From G963422705 sp963422705 (GTDB lineage: Bacteria > Poribacteria > WGA-4E > WGA-3G), in contig OY730443.1 of NCBI GenBank assembly GCA_963422705.1, forward strand, positions 744,001 through 808,000: a stretch of DNA of 64,000 bases. The letters run 5' to 3'. The number at the start of each line of letters is the position of its first letter. Within the stretch, counting starts at the first letter, position 1. Positions 35,351 through 44,633 of the stretch are shown here, piece after piece. A program made the position numbers and the translations under genes. Under the pieces are notes generated by a model, which ran no database searches, was not told the DNA's origin, and saw only the letters and a list, made by a program, of their open reading frames with translations.

Positions 35351-36614
35351 GATACACCCGATTTGCAAACCTGTCAATGCGACGATAACGGTACCCGGCT
35401 CTAAAAGTTATACGAATCGAGCGTTGTTGGTTGCCGCGCTATCAGGAGGAGTTTCGACGTTAATCGGCGCACTCTTTAGCGATGATACGTACTATATGTG
35501 TAGCGCGCTGCGAAAATTGGGTGTCCATATTGAGACGGATGAAGCACGAACAACCTTTCGTGTGACAGGAAACGGTGGGGTGATTCCGGTGGATGGAGCA
35601 GAACTTTACATCGGTAATTCAGGGACCACGTCGCGTTCACTCGTCAGTTATGTTGCACTTGGGAATGGCAAGTTTGTCATTGATGGGGATGAACCGATGC
35701 GTCACGGGCGTCCAATATCAGAGTTGCTGGATGCGCTACGGCAGCTCGGCGTGGCAGCACGCTCCGAATTCGAAAATGGTCATCTTCCCGTGTCCATTCA
35801 AGCGGATGGGCTTGATGGCGGCAAAACTCGACTTGATGCGAGCAAAAGCAGTCAATTTTTGACTTCATTGATGCTTATCGCTCCTTATGCCAAAAACGGA
35901 ATGGAAATTGAGGTAGTCGGCGAGCTCAAAACACCTTACATTGACATCACCTTAGCTGTCATGAAAGCATTTGGTGTAATTGTTACTCATAAAAACTACC
36001 AGCACTTCCGCATTGCAGGTGGGCAGACGTACCAGGCGCGGGATTATCAGATTGCGCCGGATGCCTCCAGTGCCTCTTACTTTTTTGCTGCCGCTGCCAT
36101 CACCGCCGGGCGCGTCACGGTTAAACATCTATCCTTAGATTCCCTACAAGGTGACATTCAGTTTCTATGCGTCTTGAAAAAGATGGGATGTCAGGTTAAC
36201 CCTTCTGACGATGGAATTGAAGTCATTGGACCGGCGCGCCTGCGAGGAATTGATGTTGATATGAAAGCAATTTCGGATACTGCATTAACGTTGGCAGCAA
36301 TCGCGCCCTTTGCTGATAGTAAGGTAACTATCCGAAACATTGAGCATACACGGTGGCAGGAAACCGACAGGATTCATGCAATGGTGGCAGAACTTCGGAA
36401 ATTAGGAGTGCCAGTCGTTGAATATCGCGACGGCGTCGAAATTTCGCCAGCACCGGTGACTCCGACAGCAATTGAGACATATCGTGACCATCGTGTCGCA
36501 ATGGCGTTTTCGTTGATTGGCTTAAGAGTACGGGGCATTCAGATTAAGGCCCCTGGGTGTGTCAGTAAAACGTTTCCCAATTTTTTTCAAGTGTTTCAAA
36601 GGCTGTATGCTTAG
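35343..36614 (+). CDS. aroA: 3-phosphoshikimate 1-carboxyvinyltransferase (EPSP synthase)
   Basis: 423 residues, the normal length. Motifs: TVPGSKSYTNRALL (phosphate-binding Lys), YIGNSGTTSRSL (phosphoenolpyruvate site), LDASKSSQFLTSL, RWQETDRIHAMVAELRKLG and YRDHRVAMAF. It joins shikimate-3-phosphate and PEP in the sixth step of the shikimate pathway in the cytosol. The residue aligned with E. coli Pro101 is Ser99, and Ala95 of GNAG is also Ser. The start codon lies inside the end of the DapA-family gene (ATGATTGA), so translation is probably coupled. A minus-strand flippase gene converges on it. Confidence 0.92.
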   Translation: MIEIHPICKPVNATITVPGSKSYTNRALLVAALSGGVSTLIGALFSDDTYYMCSALRKLGVHIETDEARTTFRVTGNGGVIPVDGAELYIGNSGTTSRSLVSYVALGNGKFVIDGDEPMRHGRPISELLDALRQLGVAARSEFENGHLPVSIQADGLDGGKTRLDASKSSQFLTSLMLIAPYAKNGMEIEVVGELKTPYIDITLAVMKAFGVIVTHKNYQHFRIAGGQTYQARDYQIAPDASSASYFFAAAAITAGRVTVKHLSLDSLQGDIQFLCVLKKMGCQVNPSDDGIEVIGPARLRGIDVDMKAISDTALTLAAIAPFADSKVTIRNIEHTRWQETDRIHAMVAELRKLGVPVVEYRDGVEISPAPVTPTAIETYRDHRVAMAFSLIGLRVRGIQIKAPGCVSKTFPNFFQVFQRLYA

Positions 36615-36715
36615 TTGAACGTCAACAATTCTCGCAAGAGAGACAACAGGAAATTTTCAGTATTATCTGATAACCAACCAGGTTTTTAACACTTAATCCG
36701 AAAGACGAAAAACAA

Positions 36716-38137
36716 TTAATTTATCCAAAACTTCCCCCTGAATTCTCCAAAAATGCCGAGCCCACCTGCGTAAAACAGAACCGCTAGTGGAATAAGAATC
36801 AAAACGGATAGATACCCTTTTAACAGCACTAAACCGATAGCCATCACCGTCGAGAGAATAACTGATTTGATGACAAAATCCGTATGAGTTAGTTTAGCAA
36901 TCCGTTTTGAAATGTAGCCGAAACCGACAGTGAGGAGAAATCCCTCGCTGATAACCATGGCTACCGCTGCGCCGACGTGGCTGAAACGGGGAATTAAGAA
37001 AAGATTCAGGCAAATGTTCAGTAATGCTGTTGTTGCCATTAAAAATGAAAAGACGCGGCGTTTGTCCGCAGCACGGAGCACTGTCAGGACTACCGTCGTC
37101 AAGAAAATCATTCCGCCTGCTACACTTAGCCACTGCAATGCTACACTGATTTTACTAAGCGTTTCCTGAGGATAGTTTGGAAGTAACACTGTCGTAATTT
37201 CGTGGGATAGTGTTAGAAGTCCCACTGTGAAAGGCATACTGGTAAGTATCATCCATCGCAGTCCGAACGTGTACACGTTCGGGAACTTACCTGGTTCCTG
37301 CTCAAAAGTGCGGGAGAGGACAGGGAACATTGCCCCCATCATGAATGCTCCCGGCAAAATCGTAAATGCATTGGCAATTGTGTAGGCGAGGCCGTACCAG
37401 GTATTCGCCTCCACGCCGTCGGGACTGAGTTTTGATAAGATAATTGCATCAATCCTAAAATAGAGAAGATTGAAAAGGTTACCGACTGCAAAAGGTAGTG
37501 CTTGCTGCATAAGTACCTTGACAATCCGTTGACTCGGTTGAAAGTGGAGGTGCGTAAAGCGGTATCCGGTAATTCCGACACACAATATCAGATTTATACA
37601 ACTTGCTATCAATATCACTTGGCAGACATTTACCAGGCTATACCCCATCAAGATTGCACTGCCCCCAATCATGACAAAAACCCCGCGTTCAACGATTATG
37701 GCCAACGCCTCATATTTCATCTGCTCATGCGCACGAAAAACACATCGGTACAACTGTGCGATGGCATTGGTAATCTCCGTTAGCCCTAAAAAAATTATCA
37801 TCTGCACTGTCAGAGGTGTATAGCCGAGCTGCACGCTGCTGATAAGCATGACGGTATATGCAATCAATGATAAGATAGCGCGAACGATGAGCGCGTTGCC
37901 AAGATAGTGCCGAGTTTGCGACAAATTCAACGTCATTTCACGGATGAGTGGGTTTTGAAGCCCAAGTTCCGTGAGGCTCGCAATCAAGTTCGTCAAAGCA
38001 ATGGCAACAAAATAGCCTCCGAGTGCATGCTCTGTGAAATAACGTGGCATAAGCCAGATTATTATCACAAGTGAACCGAGGCGACTGGTAAGATGAGCAC
38101 CGAAAAGGGTTGACGTGTTTTTGAAAATCCGGTTCAT
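36716..38137 (-). CDS. Wzx-like polysaccharide/oligosaccharide flippase
   Basis: 473 residues with about 12-14 hydrophobic segments spread along the whole chain and no soluble domain. The N-terminal pattern (KNTSTLFGAHLTSRLGSLVI, then GYFVAIALTNLIASLTELGLQNPLIREM) is that of the polysaccharide-biosynthesis (PST/MOP) flippase family, which moves lipid-linked glycans across the inner membrane. No polymerase or glycosyltransferase genes are next to it, though an RmlB-like gene lies 12 kb away. The Shine-Dalgarno site is weak. It is convergent with aroA. The 190 bases upstream show no clear promoter. Confidence 0.8.
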   Translation of the reverse strand: MNRIFKNTSTLFGAHLTSRLGSLVIIIWLMPRYFTEHALGGYFVAIALTNLIASLTELGLQNPLIREMTLNLSQTRHYLGNALIVRAILSLIAYTVMLISSVQLGYTPLTVQMIIFLGLTEITNAIAQLYRCVFRAHEQMKYEALAIIVERGVFVMIGGSAILMGYSLVNVCQVILIASCINLILCVGITGYRFTHLHFQPSQRIVKVLMQQALPFAVGNLFNLLYFRIDAIILSKLSPDGVEANTWYGLAYTIANAFTILPGAFMMGAMFPVLSRTFEQEPGKFPNVYTFGLRWMILTSMPFTVGLLTLSHEITTVLLPNYPQETLSKISVALQWLSVAGGMIFLTTVVLTVLRAADKRRVFSFLMATTALLNICLNLFLIPRFSHVGAAVAMVISEGFLLTVGFGYISKRIAKLTHTDFVIKSVILSTVMAIGLVLLKGYLSVLILIPLAVLFYAGGLGIFGEFRGKFWIN

Positions 38138-38327
38138 TTAACGCGACGTTTTGCCTCTTCGATGGTAACGGATAGGGTATATAGAAAACAATACCGAATC
38201 TATATCATGGTTGAGTGAGTTTTTCTAAGCTCAAGTATAGCTAGGGAATTTCTCTTGCCTATATAAAGCCGTTTGAGTTTACCGGTTTTATCAATACCGT
38301 AAGTCTATAGGCGGCGTAATTCTCATC

Positions 38328-39023
38328 TTAATACAATCCAACTCTAACATAATTTGGGACTAAACTCCAGTAATTATCGCTATCTTGGCTATGCAAACGT
38401 TGCGAACCAATTTGGGCGATAGACGCGCCGCGCGGCACACTGAAAATTGCATCTGCGAAGTGAGCCGTCTTACCGAGTGTTTCACGGATTGCCTCTCCGT
38501 ATTTATCAAGTCCATCACCAACGAAGATTTTCATCGAATCATGATTCATGGTGGGTTGGGTTGGAATATCAGTCAGGTGTTTTAAAAACGCTTCAACCGG
38601 GAGACACAGTTCTTCACTAAGGCGTTTCCACGCCGCTCCGCCGCGAAAAACAGCGCCGTAAATCTCATTGCGCCGTGCATCAAGAATTGGGCAGATAATA
38701 CGTTCGCTCCACCGCAAGTTATAGGCAATCGCTTCCAAGGTTGAAACGCCGACAATCGGCTTATCAAGCGCATAGCAGAGCGATTTTATCGTCGCCACTC
38801 CGATTCGGATACCAGTAAAGGAGCCTGGGCCAATACCGACTGCACAGCCATCTAAATCCGCTGCCGTCATGTTTCCCCACTTTAGCACGGTGTCAATGGC
38901 GGGCATTAATCTCGAGGCGTGTGCCTGTACGATATTCAGCGTATGCTCAGCGACTAAATTTCCGCTTTCTATTAAAGCAACGCTCCCAATCGGGGTTGAG
39001 GTGTCAATACCGAGGATTTTCAT
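38328..39023 (-). CDS. tsaB: TsaB, tRNA threonylcarbamoyladenosine biosynthesis subunit
   Basis: 231 residues of the ASKHA fold: MKILGIDTSTPIGSVALIES at the N-terminus, then HASRLMPAIDTVL and GIGPGSFTGIRIGVATIKSL. TsaB pairs with TsaD and TsaE to make t6A at position 37 of ANN-decoding tRNAs. It lacks the metal-binding histidines of TsaD, as expected. The Shine-Dalgarno site is weak, but the start fits the family. It is on the minus strand behind the flippase and next to, but divergent from, the tRNA gene. Confidence 0.9.
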   Translation of the reverse strand: MKILGIDTSTPIGSVALIESGNLVAEHTLNIVQAHASRLMPAIDTVLKWGNMTAADLDGCAVGIGPGSFTGIRIGVATIKSLCYALDKPIVGVSTLEAIAYNLRWSERIICPILDARRNEIYGAVFRGGAAWKRLSEELCLPVEAFLKHLTDIPTQPTMNHDSMKIFVGDGLDKYGEAIRETLGKTAHFADAIFSVPRGASIAQIGSQRLHSQDSDNYWSLVPNYVRVGLY

Positions 39024-39209
39024 TCTAATTCAACCAACAATCACGTGTAAATAAAAGTGTCTGTTCACTGTTTGTAGGCGCGAGGGCAAGCGAAAAAAAT
39101 ATGGACGTGCCGGTTTCATTTTTAACCGGCGTGTTTAATTTCATTTTTTCTGTGTTAATTTGGGCTTTGGTTATCATTATTTTATTTCCCTAAGAAATTA
39201 CATTTTTTC

Positions 39210-39238
39210 TTGAATTTTTCAAGGAGATGTGATATAAT
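39210..39238 (+). promoter_or_regulatory. Promoter of the tRNA-Ala gene
   Basis: TTGAAT (39210-39215), 17-base spacer, perfect TATAAT (39233-39238), ending 18 bases before the mature tRNA 5' end. Confidence 0.75.
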
Positions 39239-39256
39239 TAAAATAATTCATCATGT

Positions 39257-39329
39257 GGGGGATTAGCTCAGTTGGGAGAGCACTTGCATGGCATGCAAGA
39301 AGTCACCAGTTCAAGTCTGGTATCCTCCA
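39257..39329 (+). tRNA. tRNA-Ala (anticodon GGC)
   Basis: 73 bases with a complete cloverleaf. The acceptor GGGGGAT/ATCCTCC has one G-T pair; the D arm is GCTC-AGTTGGGA-GAGC, the anticodon arm CTTGC-ATGGCAT-GCAAG (GGC, alanine) and the T arm ACCAG-TTCAAGT-CTGGT. The discriminator is A and CCA is not encoded. T-rich sequence follows directly. Confidence 0.95.
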
Positions 39330-39412
39330 TTTTTCTGTTTTTCAGATTCAGATTTTTGTTAATATATAATAAGTTAACATAACACATTTGATTTGTCAAG
39401 ACTAAAATTGCG

Positions 39413-41692
39413 CTAAGGCATACTTAGAGGCACAACCCATCCCTTTGTTATGGCGGGTTTGTAGGCATTATCTCGGAAGTAACTTGAGGTTTGCCAGAGA
39501 CAAAGCTGATTTCCATCCGGCATCCAGACGACAGATGTAATTTTTTGCTGCGTGCGTGCAATCGGGAATTTGCGCCCGCTTTCCAAATCATAAACCCAAA
39601 CCTTCCATCGGAGCCCCTCACAATCTTCTCGTTCCAAATACGCCAACCGTTTTCCGTCTGGCGCCCATGCGGGTGAGGTATGCAGGAGAATTTGGGAGCG
39701 TGTTGGAGTTGAGGTAGCATCGGCTAAATGAAGCTGCTTATCAATGAATTGCTCTAGACGGTTACTCCCCGACAGGACATAAGCTAAATGTCTTCCATCC
39801 GCTGCCCAATGGATTTGGGCAACATGTTGATGCTGCGTTTGTATTTCTTTTAAACGCCGTCCCTCCACGTCTTGAATCCGAATGGCCACATATTTTGAGG
39901 TGTTGACACGAAACGCGATACGTGTGCCGTCCGGTGCCCAAGACGGGGGAAGTAAATAGGAGTCGGCACGCTGTCTGCGTTCAAACGGCACTCTGGCAAT
40001 TGTCTGTAGCCCACTTGCATCGCTGTTGATTCGGCAAACGACATCCAATCCCTTTTCGCGTCGTCTAAATACCAACCTGTTGGATGTAGGTGCCCAAGAG
40101 GGTGCCTCCCCTTGAATTAACTTTTTGATATGCCCCAGCTTCCAATTCACAGTATAGATGTTACGCTCCCCCGCTTCGTCTGCCTCGTAAGCTAGTAAGC
40201 GACTATCCAGGGACCACGAAAGATAGGGGTTGTAGACGCGTGGTATCGGTTGATTAGGGACGCCAATAGATTGTCCAACATTAAACTTTCGTGCCTGTTT
40301 TGCCTCTTTATCCATAATCAATAGCTCGCTGGCGTGCCAATATCTCCCCCGTAAATCCGTTCTTTTCAGCATAGCAATGAATTCTCCATTGGGACTCCAT
40401 CTCGGGAATTCTGCGCCTTCAATCAATTGTAGTGTTCTGCGTTTTCCACAGAAATTGGTATTGAACGATATGCCCGCTGTATCCTCAAATTGCCCGAAAG
40501 TGAATTTGTCCATCCACCCACGTTTTCCATTCGGGAGTTCGAGCTGATACGCATCATCTTCGGTTTGCACAATTGGCAAGACAACGCCGTCGTTGAGATG
40601 TAAAAAAGGGTTGTTATTTTGCTGAGCATCATTTTTTTCTGCGAAAACGGGGGCATTATCATGCACAACTATTCCCTGATTTCGCGTGGCCTTTACCTGG
40701 TGATGTCCATTGACATATTCTTCAGATGGCGTTTCTGAAGTTGCGTTTCCAAATGCGTAGACAGCGCCATCACCGGAAGCAACATAGAGAATGCCATCGG
40801 AGATAGCTGGTGCGGTATCAATAAAACCGGCGAGTTGATATCCCCAAATCTCACGTTTTGATGCCTCATCAAAAGCGTGAATTTGCCCATTGCGCGCGCC
40901 AATATAGACGAAACCGTTCACGGTAACAGGGTAACTGTCGCTACCAGCCGTGGCTTCTCGCCACATTTTTGCGCTGTGGAGCGGCGCAATGGGGCGGAAT
41001 TCTCCGTTTGCACACCCATATTCAATACCGCGAATTCGGATAGTGCGTTCGCGCATTTTCTCAACCGTACCCGTTCTCGCGTTCAGTTGATAAATTTTTG
41101 ATGGAAACGCGCCGATATAGACGTTACCATCGGCAACAATAGGAGCAGAATCCATCCAGCCTTTGGATTTAAACTCCCATACCTTTTCGCCTGTGTCTGC
41201 ATTCAGGGCGTAGCACCTGTTATCCCGTGTATTGACATAGACATACTTACCGAGTACCGAGGCGGAATTTCGGATAGAACTCTGGGCATCGAAGAACCAT
41301 TTTATATCCCACTTCTTTGCATCTAAAGCGTATAACTTTCCATCGGTTGAACCGATATAAAGCGTACCATTTGTAACCACTGGTGAAGCATGGAGAGGGC
41401 CACCCGTCTTAAATTTCCAGAGTAGCTTCAATGGCGGTATGAGAGTTTTGTCGGGGCTTCTACCAGAGAAATCTAAATCGTACATAAACATGTGCCAATC
41501 CTCAGCGCTAGGACTCGGCATAGCGGTTTCAGGCGGAAGTGGCGATTTTTGCCCTATCGAAGCATCAGGACTAGGGGACGCCCCCTGGTTATTCTGTGAA
41601 TCACAACTCCAGACAAAGAGTAACAAAGGGAGTAAGATGTATTTTTTATTCCAAGTTTTTTGTTTAAACAGATGAGCAAGAAGGGTTTTCAA
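39413..41692 (-). CDS. Lipoprotein with a PQQ-type propeller and a TolB/WD40-like propeller
   Basis: 759 residues. A basic N-terminus and hydrophobic stretch end in FVWSC-DS, a plausible lipoprotein cysteine though Trp at -2 is unusual. Residues ~55-330 are PQQ/BamB-like repeats (LYIGSTDGKLYALDAK, VYVNTRDNRCYALNADTGEKVWEF, VYIGAFPSKIYQLNARTG, VYIGARNGQIHAFDEASKREI, LYVASGDGAVYAFGN). A short SH3-like section follows (~340-410). Residues ~430-755 are TolB/PD40-type repeats (FPRWSPNGEFIAML, LSWSLDSRLLAYEADE, APSWAPTSNRLVF, PPSWAPDGTRIAF, SPAWAPDGKRLAYLE). It is likely a periplasmic or outer-membrane scaffold. It has its own minus-strand promoter, divergent from glyA. Confidence 0.8.
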   Translation of the reverse strand: MKTLLAHLFKQKTWNKKYILLPLLLFVWSCDSQNNQGASPSPDASIGQKSPLPPETAMPSPSAEDWHMFMYDLDFSGRSPDKTLIPPLKLLWKFKTGGPLHASPVVTNGTLYIGSTDGKLYALDAKKWDIKWFFDAQSSIRNSASVLGKYVYVNTRDNRCYALNADTGEKVWEFKSKGWMDSAPIVADGNVYIGAFPSKIYQLNARTGTVEKMRERTIRIRGIEYGCANGEFRPIAPLHSAKMWREATAGSDSYPVTVNGFVYIGARNGQIHAFDEASKREIWGYQLAGFIDTAPAISDGILYVASGDGAVYAFGNATSETPSEEYVNGHHQVKATRNQGIVVHDNAPVFAEKNDAQQNNNPFLHLNDGVVLPIVQTEDDAYQLELPNGKRGWMDKFTFGQFEDTAGISFNTNFCGKRRTLQLIEGAEFPRWSPNGEFIAMLKRTDLRGRYWHASELLIMDKEAKQARKFNVGQSIGVPNQPIPRVYNPYLSWSLDSRLLAYEADEAGERNIYTVNWKLGHIKKLIQGEAPSWAPTSNRLVFRRREKGLDVVCRINSDASGLQTIARVPFERRQRADSYLLPPSWAPDGTRIAFRVNTSKYVAIRIQDVEGRRLKEIQTQHQHVAQIHWAADGRHLAYVLSGSNRLEQFIDKQLHLADATSTPTRSQILLHTSPAWAPDGKRLAYLEREDCEGLRWKVWVYDLESGRKFPIARTQQKITSVVWMPDGNQLCLWQTSSYFRDNAYKPAITKGWVVPLSMP

Positions 41693-41734
41693 GATTTAAG
41701 AACCTCGCTTTTTTCACGGAAAGGAATTGCTGTT

Positions 41735-41764
41735 AATTTAGCAAGCCCCGTGAGATTAAGTCAA
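41735..41764 (-). promoter_or_regulatory. Promoter of the double-propeller lipoprotein (minus strand)
   Basis: Read on the minus strand: TTGACT (41764-41759), 18-base spacer, TAAATT (41740-41735), about 43 bases before the ATG at 41692. Confidence 0.55.
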
Positions 41765-41853
41765 CTCAAATTTGATGTTTGGAAAATCCGCCTGGCCTGA
41801 ACTTTGCCCGGATAAAATGAAACCCCACGAAAATTGAATACATGATATTTTTT

Positions 41854-41882
41854 TTGCAATTTTCGAGAATTTGTGTTAAAAT
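41854..41882 (+). promoter_or_regulatory. Promoter of glyA and probably of the glyA-folC-hppA unit
   Basis: TTGCAA (41854-41859), 17-base spacer, TAAAAT (41877-41882), 34 bases before the ATG at 41916. The -10 context TGTGTTAAAAT equals that at 28099. Confidence 0.6.
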
Positions 41883-41915
41883 TTGGTTTTCGCGAATGCG
41901 AGTAAGGGGGAAAAC

Positions 41916-43172
41916 ATGAATAAATTATTAACCGAAGCAGACACAAAAGTCGTTAAGATTCTGGGGAAAGAGCTCACACGCCAGCAAAGTACATTGATGT
42001 TAATTCCGTCAGAGAATTACGCGAGCAGGGCTGTCATGGAAATTCAGGGCAGCATTCTCGGAAACAAATATGCCGAGGGCTACCCCGGCGAACGTTACTA
42101 TAACGGCTGCGAGTTTATGGATGAGATTGAATGCCTCGCAATTGAACGGGCAAAAGCGCTTTTTGACGTTGAACACGTCAATGTACAGCCGCACGCGGGT
42201 ACACAAGCAAACATGGCGGTTTACTATGCCCTACTTGAGCCAGGGGATACTATCTTGGCGATGTCGCTTGGACATGGTGGGCATCTGAGCCATGGAGATG
42301 CAGTCAATTTTTCGGGGCGATATTATAACGTCGTGACGTACGGGGTTAATCCCGAGACAGAGCAGATTGACTTGAATGAAGTATTGCGAATTGCCCAACG
42401 GCATCGCCCCAAGTTAATTGTTGTGGGCGCAACAGCATATCCCCGCCAATTTGATTTTGAAGCGTGGCGGCGTATAGCAGATTCCGTGGATGCCTATCTA
42501 CTTGCTGACATCGCACATATTGCGGGGCTCATTGCTGGGGAGGCGCATCCAAATCCTGCACCTTATAGCGATGTAATTACGACGACAACACATAAGACGC
42601 TTCGCGGCCCACGCGGCGCAATCGTGATGTGCAAGGCGAAGCACGCCGCAAAAATCGATAAGGCTATATTTCCAGGCTTGCAAGGTGGGCCCTTTCTGCA
42701 CACAATCGCTGCAAAAGCAGTTGCGTTTAAGGAAGCAAGCGAACCCGCCTTTAAAACCTATCAAGCACAAATTGTCAAAAATGCTAAGGCGCTCGCCACG
42801 CGGCTAATAAAAAACGGATTTCGCCTCGTCAGTAGCGGGACAGAAAATCATCTCATGCTCCTTGATTTGACTTCCAAATATGATAAATTAAGCGGGCGGC
42901 AGGCCGCCAATCATCTCGAAGATGCCGGGATTATTGTAAATAAAAACAGCATTCCTTTTGATAAAAGGAAACCATGGACGACGAGCGGCATTCGCATCGG
43001 GACACCACTGGTGACGACGCGCGGAATGGCAGAACTAGAAATGTACCAAATCGCTGATTTTATTGCCGAAACGCTTGAAAATCGGAGGCGGGCATCCATC
43101 AAACGGCGCATCCGAGCGAAAGTCTCCGAATTGTGTGCGCAATTCCCGATTTACGAATACCTGTCCCCATAA
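41916..43172 (+). CDS. glyA: Serine hydroxymethyltransferase
   Basis: 418 residues, the usual SHMT length. It has the N-terminal LIPSENYASRAVMEIQGS, the substrate loop NKYAEGYPGERYYNGCE, GHGGHLSHGD and the PLP-lysine motif VITTTTHKTLRGPRG. It converts serine and tetrahydrofolate to glycine and methylene-tetrahydrofolate in the cytosol. I use ATG 41916, since AAGGGGG lies upstream; the longer frame from TTG 41883 overlaps the promoter. The stop overlaps the start of folC (TAATG), linking one-carbon transfer and folate polyglutamylation in one operon. Confidence 0.95.
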   Translation: MNKLLTEADTKVVKILGKELTRQQSTLMLIPSENYASRAVMEIQGSILGNKYAEGYPGERYYNGCEFMDEIECLAIERAKALFDVEHVNVQPHAGTQANMAVYYALLEPGDTILAMSLGHGGHLSHGDAVNFSGRYYNVVTYGVNPETEQIDLNEVLRIAQRHRPKLIVVGATAYPRQFDFEAWRRIADSVDAYLLADIAHIAGLIAGEAHPNPAPYSDVITTTTHKTLRGPRGAIVMCKAKHAAKIDKAIFPGLQGGPFLHTIAAKAVAFKEASEPAFKTYQAQIVKNAKALATRLIKNGFRLVSSGTENHLMLLDLTSKYDKLSGRQAANHLEDAGIIVNKNSIPFDKRKPWTTSGIRIGTPLVTTRGMAELEMYQIADFIAETLENRRRASIKRRIRAKVSELCAQFPIYEYLSP

Positions 43173-44629
43173 TGGATTACGAAGCAGCACTCGCTTATAT
43201 TAACCAATTTATTGATTACGAGAGAAGCCCTGATTTTTCGCGGCAAGCCCGACGCTATAATCTGAACCGTATCTCACACCTACTGGAATCGCTGGGAAAT
43301 CCACAAGAACAGCTGAAAATTGTCCACATCGCAGGGAGTAAAGGAAAAGGTTCAACAGCAGCAGTTATTGCATCCATTTTGCGATGTGCAGGCTATAAAA
43401 CCGGGTTATTCACATCCCCACATCTCATCACACCAAGGGAACGGTGCCGTATTGACAACATACCGATTTCTGCAGCGGATATCGCACACTATATTCAGAA
43501 ACTCAAGCCAGCTATTGACGCTGTCTCCAATACGGAATTCGGGAAAATCTCCTTTTTTGAAATCTATACCGCACTCGCATTCTGCTACTTTGCAGATAGA
43601 AAAACAGATTTTGCCGTGATTGAGGTGGGTTTAGGAGGAAGACTTGATGCAACGAATATAGTCAAACCCGAGATAACCGTTATGACACCGATTAGTCTGG
43701 AGCACACCGCGATACTCGGTGAAACGTATGCAGAAATAGCGACAGAAAAGGCAGAAATCATTAAAGACGGATGTCCACTCGCCTTAGCACCACAACCGCC
43801 AGAAGCGCAAGCCGTTCTTGTCAGAGTTGCAGCTGAGAGGAATGCGCCAATTGTTCCGGCCGGTACAATTCATAATTACCGTCCAGTAATAGGTGGACAT
43901 CAACAGATGGATATCGGCACCTATCCGTTCGCTATAGAAAACGGAACAGAGAACTTAATCTCACACGGCACGCTTGTGCCTACCGGACAACAATTTGACC
44001 TGAAAGCGGAATCGGGTATCTATCGGAAACTCACCACTCCACTCTTAGGTGAGTATCAACGCATTAATGCTGCAACTGCTATCGCGGCAATTGAGTGCCT
44101 CAAAGAGATAGGATATTCCCTAACACGAGACGATATCTATCGAGGAACAGCTCAAGTGGAATGGCCCGGCCGAATGCAAGTGGTTTCTGCACCAGTGCCT
44201 AACAAAAAACAAGCCAGGACGCTACCACAGCAACACACGCCACGCGTTATGCTGGATGGCGCACACTCACCAGACTCAGCGCGGCTTTTATGCCGAGAGA
44301 TACACAGAAACTTTCAGTACAACCGACTGATTTTCATCGTTAGTCTCATGCGGGATAAAGCAATTCGCGAAATTGGCGAGCTCCTTTGCCAAAATGCGGA
44401 TGCTGTTATCCTCACCGAAGTATCTGATAATCCGAGGGTGATGTCCGCCTATCAGATACAGGAAACCTGGTGTGAACTGTGTGAAGAAATCTCAGTTTGT
44501 CTTACACCCCGCAACGCTTTAACATCTGCCTTATCCGCTGCGTCATTAGAAGATTTAATCTGTGTCACAGGTTCACTCTATCTTGTCGGTGAGTGCCTGG
44601 ATTTTCTAAAAAAAACAAAAGAGGAGTAA
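43172..44629 (+). CDS. folC: Folylpolyglutamate synthase / dihydrofolate synthase
   Basis: 485 residues of the Mur ligase superfamily. The ATP loop is HIAGSKGKGSTAAVIAS, with TSPHLITPRERCRI, the carbamylated-lysine-region motif IEVGLGGRLDATNI, and C-terminal MLDGAHSPDSARLL. It adds glutamate to folates in the cytosol. ATG 43172 shares one base with the glyA stop, a classic coupled arrangement; the frame upstream to 43133 lies inside glyA and is discarded. The length exceeds the ~430 of E. coli FolC, with insertions around residues 240-300 and 340-360. The last codons (GAGGAG-TAA) serve as the Shine-Dalgarno sequence of hppA. Confidence 0.93.
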   Translation: MDYEAALAYINQFIDYERSPDFSRQARRYNLNRISHLLESLGNPQEQLKIVHIAGSKGKGSTAAVIASILRCAGYKTGLFTSPHLITPRERCRIDNIPISAADIAHYIQKLKPAIDAVSNTEFGKISFFEIYTALAFCYFADRKTDFAVIEVGLGGRLDATNIVKPEITVMTPISLEHTAILGETYAEIATEKAEIIKDGCPLALAPQPPEAQAVLVRVAAERNAPIVPAGTIHNYRPVIGGHQQMDIGTYPFAIENGTENLISHGTLVPTGQQFDLKAESGIYRKLTTPLLGEYQRINAATAIAAIECLKEIGYSLTRDDIYRGTAQVEWPGRMQVVSAPVPNKKQARTLPQQHTPRVMLDGAHSPDSARLLCREIHRNFQYNRLIFIVSLMRDKAIREIGELLCQNADAVILTEVSDNPRVMSAYQIQETWCELCEEISVCLTPRNALTSALSAASLEDLICVTGSLYLVGECLDFLKKTKEE

Positions 44630-44633
44630 AAAT

